A DNA stretch of 45,767 bases. Source: Candidatus Acetatifactor stercoripullorum. Lineage in GTDB: Bacteria; Bacillota; Clostridia; Lachnospirales; Lachnospiraceae. This document shows, one piece after another, positions 34,727-43,525 of this stretch; within the stretch, counting starts at the first letter, position 1; the number at the start of each line of letters is the position of its first letter. Under the pieces are notes generated by a model. It searched no databases and was not told the DNA's origin. It saw only the letters and a program-made list of their open reading frames with translations. Made by a program: the position numbers and the translations under genes. The DNA is taken from the NCBI GenBank assembly GCA_019114005.1, contig DXGH01000039.1, positions 1 to 45,767 on the forward strand, read 5' to 3'.

Positions 34727-34742
34727 ATTTTTTTTATTTTTT

Positions 34743-37193
34743 TCAGGCATCTGTCTGCTTTACGGTAAAGGTCACCTTCCCGTTTTTAAAGCCTGCAGAC
34801 ACGCAGTCCCCGGGGATTACCTTCTTCATCAGAATTTCTTCCGCAAGCGCATCCTCCACCACGGATTGTATCGCTCTCTTAAGCGGTCTTGCGCCCATCT
34901 TCTGATCCGAATATTTCTCCACCAGATGCTCCTTTAAGGCCGGGGTAATGCTGAGCTTAATTCCCATCTGGGATTCGCAGCGCTTATACAGGTTTGCGGC
35001 CAAAAGATTTACAATTTCCTTCATGTTTTCGTTGTTAAGCTGGTGGAATACGATAATATCATCAATTCTGTTGATAAATTCCGGCTTAAAGCTGCGCTTT
35101 ACTTCTTCCATGACACCGGACTTCATCTTCTCATAATCACGCTTTTCACTGCTCTCCGCCGCAAACCCGAGATTTTTGGGATCTACAATCCGCTGGGCGC
35201 CTGCATTGGAGGTCATAATCAAAATGGTATTTTTAAAGCTTACCTTTCTTCCCTTAGAATCCGTGATATGCCCGTCATCCAGCACCTGCAAAAGAATGTT
35301 GAACACATCCGGATGCGCCTTCTCGATCTCGTCAAACAGCACAACGGAATAGGGATTTCGGCGGACCTTCTCACTGAGCTGTCCCCCTTCCTCAAATCCC
35401 ACGTATCCGGGCGGCGAGCCGATCATCTTAGATACCGAATGGCCCTCCATATATTCAGACATATCTACACGTATAATAGCCTCCTCCGAGCCAAACATCG
35501 CCTCCGCAAGGGCCTTGGAAAGCTCCGTTTTGCCCACGCCGGTGGGGCCTAAAAACAGGAAGGAGCCAATAGGACGGTTTGGATCCTTTAAGCCCACTCT
35601 GCCTCTGCGCATGGCCTTTGCCACCGCCGTCACAGCCTCGTCTTGTCCGATCACTCTCTTATGGAGAATGCTCTCCAGCTTTAGTAATCTTTCGCTTTCC
35701 TTCTGAGCCAGCTTCTGCACAGGAATCTTAGTCCACATTGCCACCACCTCGGCAATTTCGTTTTCACCGATGCTGTACTGCCCTCCGGTCTCCCGGCTCT
35801 CCCGGCGTTTCATCATGCGCTCGTATTTTTTCACCAGCTCGTCTTGATTCTTCTTGATTTCCGCAGCCTGGGAAAAAGCCTCCATGCGTATGGAGCGCTC
35901 TATCTGCTGATCCATCTTTTTGATCTGCTCTAGCAGCTCCCTTTGCTTGTCCGGCATATCCATAGCGTGAAGTCTTGCGCTGGCAGCCGCCTCATCAATC
36001 AGATCAATGGCCTTATCCGGCAGATTCCTGTCGTTGATATAACGGTTGGAAAGCCGCACCGCAGCCTCCACCGCCTCAGAGGTAATGGTCACCCGGTGGT
36101 GCTCCTCATATTTACCCTTAATGCCCTCTAAGATGCGGACAGCCTCCTCCTCCGTGGGTTCCTCCACCGTCACCGGCTGGAAGCGCCGCTCCAGCGCGGC
36201 ATCCTTTTCCACATACTTGCGGTATTCCGCAATGGTGGTAGCTCCGATCAGCTGAATTTCCCCCCTTGCCAGAGAGGGCTTTAAAATATTGGAAGCGTCA
36301 ATGGCGCCCTCCGCGCCACCCGCTCCGATAATGGTGTGCAGCTCATCCAAAAAGAGAATTACATTTCCATCCTCAATCACTTCCCGGACCACTCTCTTGA
36401 TGCGCTCCTCAAATTCTCCTCTGTATTTGCTTCCGGCCACCATACCAGAAAGGTCCAATGTAAGCACTCTTTTGTTCTGTACCGTAAAGGGCACCTCGCC
36501 CGCTACGATGCGCAGCGCAAGTCCTTCCACCACAGCAGTCTTGCCCACGCCGGGCTCTCCAATGAGACAGGGATTGTTCTTGGTACGCCGGCTTAAAATC
36601 TGTATCACCCTGCGGATTTCATCCTCTCTTCCGATGACAGGGTCTAACTTCCCCTCCCTGGCCATGGCTGTCAAATCCCGGCTGTACTGCTCCAGAGTAG
36701 AAGGCTTTCCTCTCCGCTCTCCCTTTCTTCCCAAATCCCCTTTATATAAATTTCCATCCTGGCCGATGGCCAGCAGCGTATCCACATAAATCTTCTGAAT
36801 ATTGGCTCCCAGGGTATTTAACAGCCTGACAGCCACATTTTCCCCCTCCTTGATCAGCGCCATCAGAATATGCTCCGTCCCCGTCTGCTTTTGTCCAAAC
36901 CGTTCCGCCTGTCTGTGGGCCTCCTCCAAAATTTTCCTTGCTCTGGGAGAATAGCCCTCTCTCTCCCTTATAGCAACTCCATTTTCAAATGCGATCAGTT
37001 CCTTTATCATATCAAGAACCTGATCCGCATCCACATTATTGTCCGCCAAGACCTTGCAGGCCACTCCGCTTTTTTCCCTTAACAGCCCCACTAAAATATG
37101 CTCCGTGCCCACATAACCTTGCTTTAAGCTTCTTGCGCACTTGGACGCCTGGGCCAGCGCCGCCTGCGCTTTATCCGTAAACTGCGACTGCAT
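34743..37193 (-). CDS. clpC: ATP-dependent Clp protease ATPase subunit ClpC
   Basis: Hsp100 unfoldase that feeds proteins to ClpP and handles stress-damaged or regulatory proteins. The 816 residues contain a double Clp_N domain (1 to about 145), AAA1 with GEPGVGKTAVVEG, the middle UVR-like coiled region (about 415-480), AAA2 with GPTGVGKTELSK, and a ClpB_D2 small domain. The start overlaps the gntR stop (TAATG), with GGAGG upstream. There is no CtsR, McsA or McsB gene alongside, unlike Bacillus. Confidence 0.95.
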   Translation of the reverse strand: MQSQFTDKAQAALAQASKCARSLKQGYVGTEHILVGLLREKSGVACKVLADNNVDADQVLDMIKELIAFENGVAIREREGYSPRARKILEEAHRQAERFGQKQTGTEHILMALIKEGENVAVRLLNTLGANIQKIYVDTLLAIGQDGNLYKGDLGRKGERRGKPSTLEQYSRDLTAMAREGKLDPVIGREDEIRRVIQILSRRTKNNPCLIGEPGVGKTAVVEGLALRIVAGEVPFTVQNKRVLTLDLSGMVAGSKYRGEFEERIKRVVREVIEDGNVILFLDELHTIIGAGGAEGAIDASNILKPSLARGEIQLIGATTIAEYRKYVEKDAALERRFQPVTVEEPTEEEAVRILEGIKGKYEEHHRVTITSEAVEAAVRLSNRYINDRNLPDKAIDLIDEAAASARLHAMDMPDKQRELLEQIKKMDQQIERSIRMEAFSQAAEIKKNQDELVKKYERMMKRRESRETGGQYSIGENEIAEVVAMWTKIPVQKLAQKESERLLKLESILHKRVIGQDEAVTAVAKAMRRGRVGLKDPNRPIGSFLFLGPTGVGKTELSKALAEAMFGSEEAIIRVDMSEYMEGHSVSKMIGSPPGYVGFEEGGQLSEKVRRNPYSVVLFDEIEKAHPDVFNILLQVLDDGHITDSKGRKVSFKNTILIMTSNAGAQRIVDPKNLGFAAESSEKRDYEKMKSGVMEEVKRSFKPEFINRIDDIIVFHQLNNENMKEIVNLLAANLYKRCESQMGIKLSITPALKEHLVEKYSDQKMGARPLKRAIQSVVEDALAEEILMKKVIPGDCVSAGFKNGKVTFTVKQTDA

Positions 37194-37570
37194 TATTTCA
37201 GCCCTCCATAATCTTCATAAATTTCGTCAATCAATTCTATGATTTCCTCTTTGGAAATATTTTTGCAGCTGCTTTTTGCCAAAATCACCTGCAGCTCCTT
37301 CTTTAACTCCTCTAAGGTCCGCATTTTATCCGAGTCAATGGCAATGACAGCTCCCCGCCTTCGGTCCACCTTTACGTACCCCTCCTGCTTCAGCACCGTA
37401 TACGCCTTATTTACTGTGTGCATATTGATGCCGATCAAATCCGCAAGCTGTCGTACACTTGGCAGCGAATCTCCCTCATGAAACTGTGAGGTGGCGATTC
37501 CCATGATAATCTGATTGCGCAGCTGCAGATACAGCGCCTCATCACTGTTGAAATCAATTTCAATTATCAT
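37193..37570 (-). CDS. GntR family regulator, YtrA subfamily
   Basis: 125 residues: a GntR winged helix-turn-helix (about 10-77: EALYLQLRNQIIMGIATSQF...PSVRQLADLIGINMHTVNKAYTVL), followed by a short helical tail of about 45 residues instead of a large ligand domain, typical of YtrA-type repressors. It shares one base with the clpC start, so the two are cotranscribed and coupled. An exact inverted repeat overlaps its promoter, suggesting autoregulation and hence control of clpC. Ribosome site GGAG/GAGG. Confidence 0.92.
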   Translation of the reverse strand: MIIEIDFNSDEALYLQLRNQIIMGIATSQFHEGDSLPSVRQLADLIGINMHTVNKAYTVLKQEGYVKVDRRRGAVIAIDSDKMRTLEELKKELQVILAKSSCKNISKEEIIELIDEIYEDYGGLK

Positions 37571-37600
37571 ATCCTCAGGCTCCTTTCACAATCCGCCGAT

Positions 37601-37621
37601 TGTTATATACATATTATAACA
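37601..37621. promoter_or_regulatory. Likely operator of the gntR-clpC operon
   Basis: Exact inverted repeat TGTTATA-N7-TATAACA. It covers the -10 region of the operon promoter, the expected place for a repressor site. Binding by the encoded GntR protein is inferred. Confidence 0.7.
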
Positions 37622-37639
37622 GCCAAAAATAACTGTCAA
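37611..37639 (-). promoter_or_regulatory. gntR-clpC promoter
   Basis: On the minus strand, consensus TTGACA (37634-37639), 17-base spacer, TAATAT (37611-37616); an alternative TATAAT lies at 15-base spacing. No CtsR-type tandem heptamer or CIRCE element is visible. Confidence 0.75.
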
Positions 37640-37697
37640 CAATATGGCCTGAAAGTTTATAGGAAGTTTATAGGTTGCCTGCTGCACCGGTATCCGC

Positions 37698-37744
37698 AAA
37701 AAATGCCGGCATCCTGCACTGCTTTCCAGGATGTCAGCATTTTT
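37698..37744 (-). terminator. Intrinsic terminator after the SH3 protein gene
   Basis: On the minus strand, AAAAATGCTGACATCCTG pairs with CAGGATGCCGGCATTTTT (two non-canonical positions), then T residues. It ends the transcript that may begin at purE. Confidence 0.85.
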
Positions 37745-37775
37745 CTGCAAAATCACCTTGCTTTTACTGCTTTTT

Positions 37776-39320
37776 CTATGGTTCCTCGTCCCCGTCCCAA
37801 TTCAAAAACTCAAATTCAAATTCGTCGTCATCCGCCATAAAATTCTTTGATTTCCAGCCGGGGTTCTGGCCGTTTCCAGACTGCTTTGCTCCAGATGCTC
37901 TGGAAGGAGCTTTCCCTTCTGTGCCTGCCCCGGGCTTTACGCCCACAGGTTTTGCCCCTGCAGGCCGCGCTGCCTGGGCTGTCCCCGTGCTCCCTGCAGG
38001 CTTTGCTGCCGCAGGCCGCGCTGTCTGGGCAGCCGCCCCGCTTCCGGCAGGCCTTGCAGCCGCAGGTCTTGTTCCCGCAGGCCGTGCCTGCTGGGACGCT
38101 GCCTGGCTTCCTGCGGGCCTTGCGCCCCCAGGCCTTGTTCCCGCAGGCCGCGCTGCCTGGGCAGCGCCCGTATTTCCTGCGGGCCTTGCTCCAGCAGGTC
38201 TTGCCTGCTTTGCACCGTTCGGCTTTCCGGCTCCCACCGTGTGCATTACCTTCTGTCCAGAATTTCCCTGGGCTTTATCGCTTCTTTTTCGTATGGTCTC
38301 CCGTTCAACCTGAGAAAAATATGCGGAATCCATCATATCTTTTATCTTGTAAGCCAAAAATGCTGCTGCTCCCGCCGCAAGCACAAAGAGAACCACCAGT
38401 ATGATAATGACAATTCTCTGGCTGGACACCTTTTGATTGCTTTCTTCATACAAGGCCGCATTCTGCTCCACACCGTCAAACAGATCCTGAATCAGATACT
38501 GATTTCCCTCCACATTATTAATCAGATACCATTCTTCCCCCTGAAGCTGTGTTTCCCAATCCTTTGTTTCCTGCACCTCTTCAGGCGCTTCGGTCTCCTC
38601 TTGCGGGGTTTCAGCAGGCTGTTGTGTAACAGGAACCAGCTCCCCCGACAAAGAAACATAATCGGAACGGATAAATCCGGTCACCTCTGTCCCGTCGGCA
38701 ATAAAGGCTACCTGATACCACACATTTCCGTCGGTTCCCGTGGCCTGCCCTGTCACCGTAAGCGCCATGCCATTCTGGGCCGTGGTCAGAATCTGACTGG
38801 TTGTGGATGCGTTGGAGCGCACCCGCACGGACTGTCCCCCGGTCACACTTGCGCTCACAGGCTCAACTGCTGTAACCTCAGCAGGCGTTTCCTGAGTTGT
38901 GGTGGTCTGTGTGTCCGTGGTGCTTGTATTGGTATCTGTGGTTGTGGCAGTGTCGGTGCCAGATGCCGTATAGGTTTCCGTGGGAGGCGTGGTTCCATCT
39001 GTTATGGATACAAGATCCGAACGGATATACCCCAGGGTATCTGCATCCACGAACACCTGATACCACACAGCCCCATCGCTTCCTGTGGTCTGGCTTCTGA
39101 TGCTGATGCTTTTGTCCTTTTGGGTGCTGCCTATGACCTCACTGCTGGAGTTTGGTTCTCTTCTGATATTTGCGCTGTTGGCAGTCACCGTACCCTGACT
39201 CTCCGCATGGCTCACAATGGAAAAGCATCCCAGAAACAAAACCATCAGCAGAATCAAAGCTATGGTCATTAAGCCTGCAGGCAAATAAAGTCCTAAACGT
39301 GCCTCTTTTATCTTTTTCAT
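37776..39320 (-). CDS. SH3-domain membrane protein with repetitive cytoplasmic tail
   Basis: 514 residues. A hydrophobic N-terminal segment (about 12-38) ends in HAES, like a signal peptide. Two bacterial SH3 domains follow (about 44-108 and 155-230; NIRREPNSSSEVIGS and RVRSNASTTSQILTT), joined by a Thr-rich linker, then a second transmembrane helix (about 303-330), then a roughly 180-residue tail of Ala/Pro/Arg/Gly repeats ending in an acidic FMADDDEFEFEFLNW motif. If the first segment is cleaved, the SH3 domains face the wall and the tail faces the cytoplasm. The function is unknown. The ribosome site is AGGAAAGG. It follows the zinc-ribbon gene by 49 bases. Confidence 0.82.
   Translation of the reverse strand: MKKIKEARLGLYLPAGLMTIALILLMVLFLGCFSIVSHAESQGTVTANSANIRREPNSSSEVIGSTQKDKSISIRSQTTGSDGAVWYQVFVDADTLGYIRSDLVSITDGTTPPTETYTASGTDTATTTDTNTSTTDTQTTTTQETPAEVTAVEPVSASVTGGQSVRVRSNASTTSQILTTAQNGMALTVTGQATGTDGNVWYQVAFIADGTEVTGFIRSDYVSLSGELVPVTQQPAETPQEETEAPEEVQETKDWETQLQGEEWYLINNVEGNQYLIQDLFDGVEQNAALYEESNQKVSSQRIVIIILVVLFVLAAGAAAFLAYKIKDMMDSAYFSQVERETIRKRSDKAQGNSGQKVMHTVGAGKPNGAKQARPAGARPAGNTGAAQAARPAGTRPGGARPAGSQAASQQARPAGTRPAAARPAGSGAAAQTARPAAAKPAGSTGTAQAARPAGAKPVGVKPGAGTEGKAPSRASGAKQSGNGQNPGWKSKNFMADDDEFEFEFLNWDGDEEP
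37930..38218 (-). repeat. Coding repeat of ARPAG-type units
   Basis: The tail of the SH3 protein repeats short units such as ARPAG, TRPAA and AKPAG about a dozen times, giving GC-rich imperfect DNA repeats (variants of GCAGGCC and GCGGGCC). It is likely to vary in length between strains. Confidence 0.8.
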
Positions 39321-39369
39321 ATGCTGTCCTTTCCTTTTTCTATTCTGTATCTAAAAGGCTTGTGCGGCG

Positions 39370-39825
39370 TCATTCATGCTCCCGCATAAACCTCCTTTGT
39401 CCTTCCTCTCCTGCCTGGGAATGACCGTAGCCTCTCTTATCCCTCCGCAGCTTTTCTCTCTGCTGTTCTTCCATATTTCTGTGAATTTTCGCCTCGCACT
39501 CCTCACAGAATCTTCCGCTGCGGATTTCCTTTCCGCAGCGCTCACAGTGCAGAAACATCTTGGAGCCCTCGGCCACCTCAATGCGGGATTCTCTGAGCAT
39601 TCTTCGAATCGCCCTCTGAGACACTCCCGTTGCCGCCTCAATCTCCACCGCCGTAGCCCCCTTGTGGGCTTCAATATAAAGCCTTACCTTTCCGTAATCG
39701 TCATAGTCTACATACCCGCAGTCCTCACACTGATATTCTCCTACCCCCCTGAATATCATAACTCCATTGCACTTTTTGCAGTAGCGCGGGACATGGTAAT
39801 AATTCATCATTTCCAAGCTGTCCAT
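39370..39825 (-). CDS. Zinc-ribbon and helix-turn-helix protein, YvyF-like
   Basis: 151 residues: an N-terminal zinc ribbon (CKKC...CEDC), a short winged-helix-like middle (KVRLYIEAHKGATAVEIEAATGVSQRAIRRMLRESRIEV), a second pair of CxxC motifs (CERC...CEEC), and a highly charged C terminus. The layout resembles the flagellar-operon protein YvyF (TIGR03826), but no flagellar genes are nearby, so the role is open. I take the ATG at 39825 over a TTG two codons earlier. It lies 38 bases after purD, with no terminator between. Confidence 0.75.
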   Translation of the reverse strand: MDSLEMMNYYHVPRYCKKCNGVMIFRGVGEYQCEDCGYVDYDDYGKVRLYIEAHKGATAVEIEAATGVSQRAIRRMLRESRIEVAEGSKMFLHCERCGKEIRSGRFCEECEAKIHRNMEEQQREKLRRDKRGYGHSQAGEEGQRRFMREHE

Positions 39826-39863
39826 ACCCAATCACACCTTTTCCCACATAAATTCTCAGGCTT

Positions 39864-41135
39864 CTATGCCTCATCAATCGCCTTGCCGATGTCATGCCTC
39901 ATATACTTATTGTCAAAGGATACCCACTCTGTGGCTGCATAAGCGTTGGCCCTGGCTTCCTTCAGGTCTCTTCCCTTGGCCGTAATGCCCAGCACCCGCC
40001 CCCCATTGGTAACGATTCCCCGGTCTGTCTGCTTTGTGCCGGCGTGGAAGCAGTAATAGCCCTCCGCCCCGTCAAACCTGTCAAGTCCCCGGATTAAAAA
40101 TCCCTTTTCATAGGAAACCGGATAGCCCTGGCTGGCCAAAACCACACAAACCGCAGCATTATCCTCAAATTCCAGCTCTATCTGGTCAAGACGCCCGTCC
40201 ACACAGGCCTCCATCACCTCAATGATGTCATTTTTCATGCGGGGCAGCACTACCTGGGCCTCCGGGTCTCCGAATCTGGCATTGTACTCCAAAACCCTGG
40301 GGCCCTTTTGGGTCAGCATCAGCCCAAAGAAAATAACGCCCTTAAAGGGTCTCCCCTCCGCCGCCATGGCATCCACCGTGGCCTGGTAAATATGCTTTCT
40401 GCAGAATTCGTCCACCTGTTTTGTGTAAAAGGGACTGGGGGAGAAGGTTCCCATGCCTCCTGTGTTCAGGCCCTGGTCTCCATCCATGGCCCTTTTATGG
40501 TCCTGGGCCGAGGTCATGATCTTAATGGTTTTGCCGTCCACAAAGGAAAGCACGCTGACCTCTCTTCCTGTCATGAATTCCTCAATCACCATACGGTCTC
40601 CTGCAGAGCCAAATTTCTTATCCAGCATGATAGACCGCACGCCTTCTTCTGCTTCCTCTCTGTCTCTGCAGATCAAAACTCCCTTTCCCAGCGCAAGGCC
40701 GTCCGCCTTCAGGACAATGGGATAATCCGCCCCTTTTAAATATTCCAGAGCATCCTCTGCATTGTCAAAGGTCTCATAGGCAGCGGTTGGAATATTGTAT
40801 TTCTTCATCAGGTCCTTGGAAAACGCCTTGCTTCCCTCCAGGATAGCCGCATTTTTCCTGGGGCCAAATACCCTGAGTCCCTCGGCCTCCAGCACATCCA
40901 CAAGCCCTCCCACCAGAGGGTCATCCATCCCCACAATGGTAAAGTCAATGGCCTTTTCCCTGGCAAAAGCTGCCAGCTTTTCAAACTCCATGGCCCCGAT
41001 GGGAACACACTCCGCAATCTGTCCAATGCCCGCGTTTCCCGGAGCACAATATATTTTTTCCACTCTGGGGCTCTTTGCCACACTCATTGCAATGGCATGC
41101 TCTCTTCCGCCGCCCCCTACGATCAATACCTTCAT
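39864..41135 (-). CDS. purD: Phosphoribosylamine-glycine ligase
   Basis: Second step of purine synthesis: joins glycine to phosphoribosylamine. The 423 residues open with MKVLIVGGGGREHAIA and carry the ATP-grasp domain with PIVLKADGLALGKGVLI, NTGGMGTFSP and EYNARFGDPEAQ, all hallmarks. GAGG precedes the ATG. Last purine gene of the purE-M-N-D series; 54 bases after purN. Confidence 0.97.
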   Translation of the reverse strand: MKVLIVGGGGREHAIAMSVAKSPRVEKIYCAPGNAGIGQIAECVPIGAMEFEKLAAFAREKAIDFTIVGMDDPLVGGLVDVLEAEGLRVFGPRKNAAILEGSKAFSKDLMKKYNIPTAAYETFDNAEDALEYLKGADYPIVLKADGLALGKGVLICRDREEAEEGVRSIMLDKKFGSAGDRMVIEEFMTGREVSVLSFVDGKTIKIMTSAQDHKRAMDGDQGLNTGGMGTFSPSPFYTKQVDEFCRKHIYQATVDAMAAEGRPFKGVIFFGLMLTQKGPRVLEYNARFGDPEAQVVLPRMKNDIIEVMEACVDGRLDQIELEFEDNAAVCVVLASQGYPVSYEKGFLIRGLDRFDGAEGYYCFHAGTKQTDRGIVTNGGRVLGITAKGRDLKEARANAYAATEWVSFDNKYMRHDIGKAIDEA

Positions 41136-41189
41136 ATTTATGTATCCTCACTTCCGCCCTGCGCACGATAAATCTGCGCCAGCTGTCAT

Positions 41190-41813
41190 TTATTTTCTGA
41201 TCACCCTGCCGTTTTCCACAGCGATACGTCCGTTGGCGATATCGTCGATGGCCTGGGGGAGCAAAATCCACTCTGCCTGCTCCATCACCCGCTTCTGCAG
41301 GCTCTCAGGCGTATCATTCTCCTCCACCTCCACGGACTTCTGAGAGATGATGGGCCCCTCGTCCATGCCCTCCGTCACAAAATGCACCGTGGCTCCGGTA
41401 ATCTTCACCCCCCGCGCAAGGGCCTTCTCATGCACCTTAAGGCCATAGCAGCCCACTCCGCAGAAGGAGGGAATCAAGGAGGGGTGAATATTGATGATAC
41501 GGTTTTCATATTTTTGAACCATGGCAGTGGGAATTGCAACCAAAAAGCCTGCAAGGACAATCAAATCCGGCGAAAAGCCATCCACCGCCTCCAAAAGCGC
41601 CTGGTGAAAAAGCTCCCGGTTTTCATAATCTCTGGGGGAAACGCTGACGGCAGGTATCCCGGCAGCCTTAGCCCTCTCTAAGCTTTTCACCGTCTTATTA
41701 TTGCTGATGACTCCCACAAGCTGGATATTCGTAATGCCGCCCGAGGCTGTTTTATCAATAATAGCCTGCAGGTTGGTTCCCCCGCCGGACACCATAACTA
41801 CCACTCTCAGCAT
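41190..41813 (-). CDS. purN: Phosphoribosylglycinamide formyltransferase
   Basis: Third step of purine synthesis: transfers formyl from 10-formyl-tetrahydrofolate to GAR. The 207 residues have catalytic Asn108 and His110 (IINIHPSL) and Asp151 (EGMDEGP). The ATG at 41813 has GGGAG 7 bases upstream and lies inside the purM 3' end (7-base overlap), so translation is coupled. The longer frame to 41843 is purM sequence. Confidence 0.96.
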   Translation of the reverse strand: MLRVVVMVSGGGTNLQAIIDKTASGGITNIQLVGVISNNKTVKSLERAKAAGIPAVSVSPRDYENRELFHQALLEAVDGFSPDLIVLAGFLVAIPTAMVQKYENRIINIHPSLIPSFCGVGCYGLKVHEKALARGVKITGATVHFVTEGMDEGPIISQKSVEVEENDTPESLQKRVMEQAEWILLPQAIDDIANGRIAVENGRVIRK

Positions 41814-42832
41814 AGAGTCACTCCCTTTTCTCCCGTCTTGCATTTTCCTACAATATAAGGCGTATCCCCCGCCGCCAAAATGGCTGCCATGGTTTTATCC
41901 ACGTCCTCCTGCTCCACCGCCAACACCATTCCAAGACCCATATTATAGGTGTTGTACATCATTTCCTCCGCAATGTTTCCTTTTTTCTGCAGAAGCTTGA
42001 AAATTGCAGGCACCTCATAGCTGTCCTTTTCCACAAAGGCACGGATTCCTTCCGGAAGCATTCTGGGAATATTCTCATAGAAGCCGCCCCCTGTGATATG
42101 GCTGCACCCCTTTATGGTGACACCGGCCTCCTTTACGCTCTTTAACGCCTTTACATAAATCCTGGTGGGAGCAAGCAGCGCTTCCCCCAGGGTTCCACCC
42201 AATTCCTCATAATAAGTATCAAGACTCTCCCTTGTCATATCAAACACCTTGCGCACCAGGGAGAATCCGTTGGAGTGCACACCGGAGGAGGCAATGCCGA
42301 TCAGAACGTCTCCCTCTTTGATGTTCTCTCCGGTAATCATATCCTTTTTGTCCGCCAGACCTACCGCAAAACCGGCCAGATCGTATTCATCCTCCGGCAT
42401 AAGCCCCGGATGCTCCGCCGTCTCTCCGCCGATCAGCGCCGCACCTGCCTGTCTGCAGCCTTCTGCCACTCCCTTTACAATGGCTGCAATCTTCTCAGGA
42501 TAATTTTTGCCGCATGCTATGTAATCCAGAAAAAAGAGGGGTTCTCCTCCCGCGCAGGCAACATCGTTCACGCACATGGCCACGCAGTCGATTCCGATGG
42601 TATCATGCTTATCCAGCAAAAAGGCCAGCTTCACCTTTGTGCCGCACCCATCCGTGCCGGACAAAAGAACAGGCTCCTCCATATTTTTTAAGGCACTTAT
42701 GGAAAACGCCCCGGAAAAGCCGCCGAGGCTCCCCAGCACCTCCGGGCGCATGGTCTGCCGCACATACTCCTTCATCAGCTCAACCGACTGATAACCGGCT
42801 TCAATATCAACTCCCGCACTCTTATAATCCAT
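41807..42832 (-). CDS. purM: Phosphoribosylformylglycinamidine cyclo-ligase
   Basis: Fifth step of purine synthesis: closes FGAM to AIR with ATP. The 341 residues carry LLSGTDGCGTKVKLAF, NDVACAGGEPLFFLDY, GGETAEHPG and HITGGGFYENIPR, all family motifs. GAGGAG lies 7 bases before the ATG at 42832. It follows purE by 37 bases. Confidence 0.97.
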   Translation of the reverse strand: MDYKSAGVDIEAGYQSVELMKEYVRQTMRPEVLGSLGGFSGAFSISALKNMEEPVLLSGTDGCGTKVKLAFLLDKHDTIGIDCVAMCVNDVACAGGEPLFFLDYIACGKNYPEKIAAIVKGVAEGCRQAGAALIGGETAEHPGLMPEDEYDLAGFAVGLADKKDMITGENIKEGDVLIGIASSGVHSNGFSLVRKVFDMTRESLDTYYEELGGTLGEALLAPTRIYVKALKSVKEAGVTIKGCSHITGGGFYENIPRMLPEGIRAFVEKDSYEVPAIFKLLQKKGNIAEEMMYNTYNMGLGMVLAVEQEDVDKTMAAILAAGDTPYIVGKCKTGEKGVTLC

Positions 42833-42869
42833 CTCTTTTCTCCTCACTTATGTATTCTCAGACCGGCCC

Positions 42870-43403
42870 TTACCGTTTCATTCCTTCCAGATATGCCTTG
42901 CAGCCTGTCTCCTGAAGCTTTTCATCCTTGGCCTGTACCTGCTCTTTCAGGCCCTCGCTGTAATCCTTCAGCTTCTTTAAAAGGGTCTCATCCGACACAG
43001 CCAGAATCTTGACCGCCAAAAGCGCCGCGTTGGCTCCTCCGTTTATAGCCACCGTAGCCACCGGAATGCCGGAGGGCATCTGCACGATGGAGTACAGGGA
43101 ATCTCTTCCTCCCAGGGATGTGGTGTGCATGGGAATTCCAATCACCGGCATGGGAAAAACAGCCGCGCACATGCCAGGCAGATGCGCAGCCATGCCCGCT
43201 CCTGCAATAATAACCTTAAATCCCTTCTCCTCTGCAGTTTTGGCGTATTCAAAAAATACATCCGGCTCTCTGTGCGCGCTGATTATCCTCATTTCATAGG
43301 GAATGCCAAACTGCTCCAGAATATCCGCAGCCTTCGCCATGATGGGCATATCCGAATCGCTGCCCATGACAATGCCAACCTTAGGTGCTTGTGTATCTGC
43401 CAT
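42870..43403 (-). CDS. purE: N5-carboxyaminoimidazole ribonucleotide mutase
   Basis: Moves the carboxyl group of N5-CAIR to give CAIR. The 177 residues show GSDSDMP (14-20), SAHREP with the catalytic His44, and HTTSLGGRDSLYSI. Whether it acts as the class I (PurK-dependent) or class II enzyme is not certain, as no purK is in view. GGAGG lies 5 bases before the ATG. First gene of the purE-M-N-D block. Confidence 0.96.
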   Translation of the reverse strand: MADTQAPKVGIVMGSDSDMPIMAKAADILEQFGIPYEMRIISAHREPDVFFEYAKTAEEKGFKVIIAGAGMAAHLPGMCAAVFPMPVIGIPMHTTSLGGRDSLYSIVQMPSGIPVATVAINGGANAALLAVKILAVSDETLLKKLKDYSEGLKEQVQAKDEKLQETGCKAYLEGMKR

Positions 43404-43453
43404 AATATCCTCCATTCCAAAAGTTCAAAAACGCATGGTTCTCTCTTCTTTTT

Positions 43454-43482
43454 AGTTTACTAAAATTACATAATGTATGCAA
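43454..43482 (-). promoter_or_regulatory. Possible purE operon promoter
   Basis: On the minus strand, TTGCAT (43477-43482), 17-base spacer, TAAACT (43454-43459), about 50 bases ahead of purE. The 122-base gap shows no purine riboswitch core and no clear PurR box. Confidence 0.5.
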
Positions 43483-43525
43483 TATTTATCTTCTCATTTT
43501 TTGAAAATTCGTAACAATTCTGCTC

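Noticed and set aside
37930..38218. Repeats that could suggest a CRISPR array
   Set aside because: Units are short, irregular and in frame with a protein; no equal-length spacers and no cas genes.
37675..38313. Plus-strand open frames over the repeat region
   Set aside because: They are shadows of the Ala/Pro/Arg repeat of the SH3 protein, whose minus-strand frame has domains, membrane segments and a ribosome site.
43404..43525. Purine riboswitch upstream of purE
   Set aside because: The gap lacks the conserved three-way-junction loops; only a possible promoter is seen.
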